Assembly: GCA_035353395.1 (NCBI GenBank)
Contig: DAOPZL010000058.1
Span: 1-16,865, forward strand
DNA from: UBA1801 sp035353395
Lineage (GTDB): Bacteria > Acidobacteriota > Holophagae > Holophagales > Holophagaceae
Direction of reading: 5' to 3'
Length of the DNA: 16,865 nt
Shown here: positions 12,902-16,865 of the stretch, one piece after another
How the letters are laid out: the number at the start of each line of letters is the position of its first letter
Numbering within the stretch: the stretch's first letter is position 1
Notes under the pieces: model-generated
Seen by the model: only the letters and a program-made list of their open reading frames with translations
Told to the model about the DNA's origin: nothing
Database searches by the model: none
Translations under genes and position numbers: made by a program

Positions 12902-14980
12902 CTAGAAGGGGCGCGTGAGGTCGGACGCGCGCCGGATGCCGGCTTCCAGCTCGCCGATGGCGCTGGTCAGGGCGTCCAGGCGGGCGGAGCGCTCCTCCAG
13001 GTTCCCCTCCAGGGCCTGCTTCTGGCGGCCCAGGTCGGCGACCCGTTCCCGCGCGGTCTCCAGGGAGGCGTTCAGCTTCTCGATCTGGGCCTCCCTTTCC
13101 TCGACGCCCTTCATGAGCTCCAGCTGCTGGCGCTCGTGGTCCTCGCGCAGCCTCGCCATGTCCCGCTCCATGTCCTGGCACTGGCCCTCGAGCTGTTCCT
13201 TGGTGTTGCGCAGCAGGAGGACATCGTTTTCGCGTTCCGCCAGGATCTGGTCCTTCTCGGCCAGCGTCCTCTCCTGCGCCTGGGAAGTCCTCCCCAGTTC
13301 CGAGATCTCGAAGTCCCGCTCCGCGAGGATCTGCATCTTCTCCGACAGGACTCTCGCCAGCTCCTGGGCGCGCTCGTCGAGCTGGGCGTACCTCGACTGG
13401 AACTCCTCGTGGTCGTGGGCGAGGCTGCCCAGGCGCACCGCCTGCTCGGCGAGTTCCCTCCGCTGGCCCCGCAGCGTCGCCTCGAAGCCGGTCACGTCCA
13501 CCTTGAGGTTCTCGACCTCCCGCTCCCGCTCGGCCAGCTCCTGGGCCTTGGCGTCCCGCTGGGCCTGCATCTCCGCGACCCTGACCGCCTGGCGCTCCAG
13601 CTCCTCGCGGGTCTCGGCCAGCCTCATCTCCAGGTCCAGCTGGGCGTCCAGGCGGGACTGCAGCTCGGAGGCGCGCGATTCCTGTCCGGCGACGCGCTCC
13701 TGCAGCTCCTGTCCGTTCCGTTCCGCCTCCTCGAGCCGCTGCCGGAGTTCCTTCGCCGCGCGTTCGGTCTCGTCGAGGCGTTCCTGCCGCGCGCCGGCGA
13801 GACGCTCGGCCTCCTCCAGGCGGCCCTGCAGCTCCGCCAGGGCACCGTCCTTCTCCTCCGCGAGCCGGGCCGCGGCTTCCTGCTGCTCCCGGAGGCGGTC
13901 TTCCAGCTCCTGGCGCAGTCCCTGCTGCTCCTCCGCCGACCGCGCCGAGTCCCTCAGGGCCGCGGCCTCGGCTTCCAGGGCCGCGTTCCGGTCCCCGAGT
14001 TCCCGGCAGGATGCCTGGAGGGCTTCCCGTTCGCCGTCCTGGTCCGCGAGCTGGCGTTCGAGATCGTCCTTCGCGGCCTGGAGGCGGGTGCGGCCAGCCT
14101 CGGTCTCCTCGAGGGCGCCGCGCAGGGAGGCCAGGGTCTCCGCCTGGCCCGCCGCGTCGGTTTCCAGCGCCTGGATCCTGGACTCCGATTCCATCAGCCG
14201 CTGCTGGAGGCCGTCGGCCTCCCTCTGCCGCTGTTCGAGATCGTCGATGTTGCGCGTCGCGGAGTCGTGCTTCCAGCGGAGGTCCTGCAGCTCCTGGTCC
14301 CTGGCGGCCAGGGCGTCGCTCGCGTCCTGCAGCTTGGCCTCCAGGTCCTTGACCCGGGACTCGAGCAGCTCGAGCTTCCCGGCGTCCGGCGCCACGGACG
14401 GAGCGGAGGGCAGGGTGAAGGAGACCGGGGCGAGCTGGGGGATGGAGGGGCGGGAATAGGATTCTCGGGCCGGGGCCTGGGAGGGGAGAGGGGTCGCGGG
14501 GGGCACGGGCTCATCGTCCGTGTCCAGCTCGGCCTTCAGGCTCTCGAGCCATTCCTCCCCGAGATCGGCGCCGGACAGGTCGCCCAGGGGATTGTCGGGA
14601 TCGACGGAACGGGGCGGGACCAGGGGCGTCAGGGAGGCCACCAGGGCGCTGGAGATCAAAGGCTTGTGGAGGTAGAGATCCGCCCGACCCTTCAGGCTGC
14701 GGTGCCGGGCGTATTCCTCCTCCGTGGCCTTGGCGGAGATGATGGCGACCTTCAGGTCCGCGAGCCTGGGATTCTTGCGGATGGCCGAACAGATGGCGTA
14801 GCCCTTGTTCTCGGAAACCTCCACGCAGATGAGGACCGCGGCGAAGCCGCCGCTCTCCAGCAGGGGGACGACCCCGTCGGTGCTGTAGAGGAAATCCACG
14901 TCGAAAGCCGCTTCCAGGGCGATCTGGTGATCCTTGATGAATCTCCGGTCGCCATCCACGATGAGAAGACGCTGGCCCAT
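12902..14980 (-). CDS. Atypical receiver plus long coiled-coil protein, FrzS/AglZ-like
   Basis: The protein has 692 residues from the ATG at 14980, which has AGGA seven bases upstream; the in-frame ATG at 14986 has no such spacing. Residues 1-120 form a receiver fold: LLIVDGDRRF (5-14, acidic D9/D11), SAKATEEEY (82-90) and Lys106 in LHKP. The phospho-acceptor Asp is replaced by Cys52 in AVLICVEVSENKGY, so it is a pseudo-receiver. The motif RHRSLKGRADLYLHKP (92-107) recalls the atypical receiver of Myxococcus xanthus FrzS as I remember it. A Pro/Ser-rich linker (about 122-200) leads to an unbroken Glu/Arg/Gln-rich coiled coil (about 201-680), with no other domain. FrzS and AglZ are polarity proteins of gliding motility that share this layout. 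It may be a polar scaffold; long coiled coils look alike, so only the receiver supports homology. It heads a minus-strand run with CorC-like, MurU and AmgK genes. Confidence 0.8.
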   Translation of the reverse strand: MGQRLLIVDGDRRFIKDHQIALEAAFDVDFLYSTDGVVPLLESGGFAAVLICVEVSENKGYAICSAIRKNPRLADLKVAIISAKATEEEYARHRSLKGRADLYLHKPLISSALVASLTPLVPPRSVDPDNPLGDLSGADLGEEWLESLKAELDTDDEPVPPATPLPSQAPARESYSRPSIPQLAPVSFTLPSAPSVAPDAGKLELLESRVKDLEAKLQDASDALAARDQELQDLRWKHDSATRNIDDLEQRQREADGLQQRLMESESRIQALETDAAGQAETLASLRGALEETEAGRTRLQAAKDDLERQLADQDGEREALQASCRELGDRNAALEAEAAALRDSARSAEEQQGLRQELEDRLREQQEAAARLAEEKDGALAELQGRLEEAERLAGARQERLDETERAAKELRQRLEEAERNGQELQERVAGQESRASELQSRLDAQLDLEMRLAETREELERQAVRVAEMQAQRDAKAQELAEREREVENLKVDVTGFEATLRGQRRELAEQAVRLGSLAHDHEEFQSRYAQLDERAQELARVLSEKMQILAERDFEISELGRTSQAQERTLAEKDQILAERENDVLLLRNTKEQLEGQCQDMERDMARLREDHERQQLELMKGVEEREAQIEKLNASLETARERVADLGRQKQALEGNLEERSARLDALTSAIGELEAGIRRASDLTRPF

Positions 14981-15006
14981 GGGCATATCCTAGACGGTGG
15001 GCATCC

Positions 15007-15012
15007 AGTCTA
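15007..15012 (-). promoter_or_regulatory. Probable -10 element of the coiled-coil gene operon
   Basis: TAGACT on the minus strand ends 26 bases before the ATG at 14980, in the 160-base gap after the HtrA gene and downstream of its terminator. It would give a short 5' UTR. A -35 box is not evident. Confidence 0.35.
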
Positions 15013-15088
15013 TCGCACTCCGGGAGGAGGGAACGGGGGTCCCGCCTCGAAGCCGTGGAAAGGCTCGGCCCGGGGCCGTCCCCCGCAG

Positions 15089-15121
15089 AAAAAGACCGCC
15101 GGACCAAGGGCCGGCGGTCTT
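15089..15121 (-). terminator. Intrinsic terminator of the HtrA gene
   Basis: On the minus strand AAGACCGCCGG (15121-15111) pairs perfectly with CCGGCGGTCTT (15102-15092) around an 8-base loop, and the arm runs into a T tract (15093-15089). It begins 18 bases after the stop of the protease gene. This is the clearest terminator in the window and isolates the protease from the coiled-coil operon. Confidence 0.88.
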
Positions 15122-15139
15122 CGGAGCGCGCGGATCGGC

Positions 15140-16669
15140 CTACTTCGGCGGGATGGCCAGGGTCATCTGCCCGTCGCCCTGGGGGGGACGGACCATCAGG
15201 AGCAGAGGCTTTCCGGAGGACTTCTTCACCTGGGCGTTGAACTCGGCCAGGCCGGGCACGTCCTTCGTGCCGACGGTCGTGATGACCATGCCGGTGGAAA
15301 GGCCCTTCTCGGCCGCCGCCGAGCGGGGGGACACGTAGGTCACCACCACGCCCTTCCGGTCGTCCGCCACGCCGAACTGGTGGCGGTTGGCGGGCGTCAG
15401 GGCCTCGACGGAGAAACCGTAGCTCTTTTCGAGGTTGATCTTCTTCCCGTCCACGGACCCAGCGGCGGGAGGCGTGTTGTCCTCCTCCTCCTGGTCGCCG
15501 TCGGTCTTGATGTTCTTGCGGTCGCCCAGGACGACGGTCAGGTCCTGGTGCTTCCCGTCGCGCACGATGGACACCCGCACCTTGTCGCCTGCCCTCCGGC
15601 TGGCCACCGAGGCCACCAGCTCATCGGGGCTTGCGACCTTCTTGCCGTCGATGCCCGTGATCACGTCCAGGCGCTGCATGCCGGCCTTGTCGGCCGCCTG
15701 TCCACGCTGGACCTCGGCCACGACGACGCCCTCCTTCACGCCGAGGGAGGCCTGGAAGTCCTTGTCCAGCTCCTGGGAGGTGATCCCGAGATAGCCCCGG
15801 CTCACGGGCTTGCCGGAGCGGAGTTCCGTGAGGATGCGCTTCACCATGTTGATGGGGACCGCGAATCCGAGGTTCTGGCCCTGGGGGTTGATAGCGGTGT
15901 TGATGCCGATGACCTCCCCGCGCAGGTTCAGCAGGGGGCCGCCGGAGTTGCCGCGGTTGATGGCGGCGTCGGTCTGGAGGAAGGCTTCCAGGCCGCCCGT
16001 AAGCTTGCGCCCCTTGGCGGAGATGATGCCCTGGGTGACGGTGTGCTCCAGGCCGAGCGGGTTTCCGATGGCCACCACCCACTCGCCCACCCTGGCGACG
16101 TCGGAGTCGCCGAGGGCCGCGAAGGGCAGGTGGGCCGCATCGATCTTGATGAGGGCGATGTCCAGCTCCTTGTCCTTGCCCAGCACCGCAGCCTTGTAGG
16201 TCCTGCCGTCGGCGGTCTTCACCTCGAGGTCCACCTCGCCCCCGCGGAGGCCGTCGACCACGTGGAAGTTGGTGAGGATCTCGCCGTCGGGCGAGACGAT
16301 CACCCCCGAGCCGCCGGCCTGGAGGCGCTGCACGTCATCGTCCCCTCCCTGGGACTTGTCGGGTGTCTGGGGCCGCTGGGGGCCGAAGAACCAGTCGAAG
16401 AAGTCGTCGCCGCCGAAGGGGTTGATCGGGGCGGCACCGCGCTTCTTGCTCTTGACGAAACTCGTGTTGGTGATGGCGACGACCGTGGGGTTGAGCTTCT
16501 CCGCCACCTCGGCGATGGGCGGCATGCGGTCCAGGTTCCTCGCGTCCACGACGACGGGCTTGTCTTCCGTGGCCCGGGCCACCCACCGGTAGCTCAAACC
16601 CATCCCGAGAGCCATGCAGACCGCAGCGAAAGCCGATAGCCCCAAGATTTGTCTCATTTGGCGCTTCAT
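15140..16669 (-). CDS. HtrA/DegP (Do-family) periplasmic serine protease
   Basis: This 509-residue protease/chaperone degrades or refolds damaged envelope proteins. An N-terminal signal or anchor (residues 7-28) is followed by a trypsin-like domain with the complete triad His136 (ILTNFHVVDG), Asp170 (ELDIALIKID) and Ser242 (RGNSGGPLLN). Two PDZ domains follow: PDZ1 about 290-385, with GYLGI at the carboxylate-binding loop, and PDZ2 about 415-505. The linker between them (386-410) is acidic and proline-containing, DQEEEDNTPP, unlike the short linker of E. coli DegP. An insertion at 80-115 contains FGGDDFFDWFFG, the LA-type loop region common in DegP/DegQ. The ATG at 16669 has AGGAG six bases upstream. 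It is monocistronic with its own terminator and divergent from tRNA-His. Confidence 0.93.
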   Translation of the reverse strand: MKRQMRQILGLSAFAAVCMALGMGLSYRWVARATEDKPVVVDARNLDRMPPIAEVAEKLNPTVVAITNTSFVKSKKRGAAPINPFGGDDFFDWFFGPQRPQTPDKSQGGDDDVQRLQAGGSGVIVSPDGEILTNFHVVDGLRGGEVDLEVKTADGRTYKAAVLGKDKELDIALIKIDAAHLPFAALGDSDVARVGEWVVAIGNPLGLEHTVTQGIISAKGRKLTGGLEAFLQTDAAINRGNSGGPLLNLRGEVIGINTAINPQGQNLGFAVPINMVKRILTELRSGKPVSRGYLGITSQELDKDFQASLGVKEGVVVAEVQRGQAADKAGMQRLDVITGIDGKKVASPDELVASVASRRAGDKVRVSIVRDGKHQDLTVVLGDRKNIKTDGDQEEEDNTPPAAGSVDGKKINLEKSYGFSVEALTPANRHQFGVADDRKGVVVTYVSPRSAAAEKGLSTGMVITTVGTKDVPGLAEFNAQVKKSSGKPLLLMVRPPQGDGQMTLAIPPK

Positions 16670-16707
16670 GCGTTACTCCTGATTCCAATGCCCGTTATCC
16701 GGGCCGC

Positions 16708-16735
16708 ATACTAGGATGGCGCCAGGACTTCAAAG
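16708..16735 (-). promoter_or_regulatory. Candidate promoter of the HtrA gene
   Basis: On the minus strand CTTTGA (16735-16730) and TAGTAT (16713-16708) are 16 bases apart, a moderate sigma70 match 39 bases before the ATG. GGAACC (16740-16735) immediately upstream resembles the -35 of extracytoplasmic sigma factors, which drive htrA in E. coli, but no matching -10 is found at the expected spacing. Confidence 0.35.
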
Positions 16736-16750
16736 GTTCCACACTGTTCA

Positions 16751-16773
16751 AGAATCCCGTTTCGCGATAACCT
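16751..16773 (+). promoter_or_regulatory. Candidate promoter of tRNA-His
   Basis: TAACCT at 16768-16773 fits a TANNNT -10 and lies 13 bases before the tRNA. The -35 candidate TGTTCA (16745-16750) is 17 bases upstream and matches the consensus poorly. The site is back to back with the HtrA promoter. Confidence 0.35.
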
Positions 16774-16786
16774 ATCGGACTCCGAC

Positions 16787-16864
16787 GGCGGCTGTAGTTC
16801 AGCTGGTTAGAGCACTGGATTGTGATTCCAGGTGTCGAGGGTTCGAATCCCTTCAGCCGCCCCA
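16787..16864 (+). tRNA. tRNA-His (GTG)
   Basis: The cloverleaf is complete. The anticodon stem CTGGA/TCCAG (16815-16819 and 16827-16831) encloses loop TTGTGAT with anticodon GTG at 16822-16824, which reads CAC/CAU. The T arm is GAGGGTTCGAATCCCTT and the D arm GTTCAGCTGGTTAGAGC. The acceptor stem has the extra 5' G (G-1 at 16787, pairing with C73 at 16861) that identifies tRNA-His, and CCA is encoded at 16862-16864. The window ends one base later. Confidence 0.97.
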
Positions 16865-16865
16865 A

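Noticed and set aside
11045..16639. A 5.6-kb open frame on the plus strand (1864 codons).
   Set aside because: It lies antisense to the MurU, CNNM/CBS, coiled-coil and HtrA genes, all with clear families. Its product is low-complexity and has no domain. Long antisense frames are a known effect of GC-rich codon bias.

Overview
The window is GC-rich bacterial chromosome with Gram-negative features: periplasmic Spy-like and HtrA proteins, an AmgK/MurU-type peptidoglycan-recycling pair, and a TSUP exporter. The base composition and gene mix suggest an acidobacterium, perhaps of the Holophaga/Geothrix group. That placement is inferred and no marker gene proves it. I see no insertion sequence, prophage or CRISPR array.

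Layout. (1) Positions 1-1132, minus strand: a membrane polyferredoxin that runs off the left edge. (2) Positions 1417-4261, plus strand: a compact run of a Met-rich Spy/CpxP-like periplasmic protein, a LytS-type histidine kinase, a small secreted protein of unknown function and a LytTR response regulator. It ends in a strong hairpin shared with the convergent gene. (3) Positions 4314-5204, minus strand: a TauE/SafE (TSUP) permease with a predicted 205-nt structured leader. (4) Positions 5205-5924: a 720-base non-coding region with an AT-rich island, palindromes, competing hairpins and a terminator-like hairpin upstream of leuS. (5) Positions 5925-9611, plus strand: leuS, a pyrE-like phosphoribosyltransferase and a PduO-type cobalamin adenosyltransferase, closely spaced. 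(6) Positions 9624-14980, minus strand: a probable operon, in transcription order, of an atypical-receiver/coiled-coil protein resembling Myxococcus FrzS/AglZ, a CNNM/CBS (CorC-like) membrane protein, a MurU-like sugar-1-phosphate nucleotidyltransferase and an AmgK-like sugar kinase. (7) Positions 15089-16669, minus strand: an HtrA/DegP protease with its own intrinsic terminator. (8) Positions 16787-16864, plus strand: tRNA-His(GTG), divergent from the protease gene.

How the genes fit together. Most of the window serves the cell envelope: envelope or metal sensing (Spy-like protein plus LytS/LytTR), periplasmic quality control (HtrA) and cell-wall sugar salvage (AmgK/MurU). The most unusual element is the receiver/coiled-coil gene. 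Its receiver has Cys where the phospho-accepting Asp should be, and it heads what looks like a cell-wall salvage operon. That combination is the best candidate here for an undescribed functional link. The structured DNA on both sides of the TSUP-leuS divergence is the second place to look.
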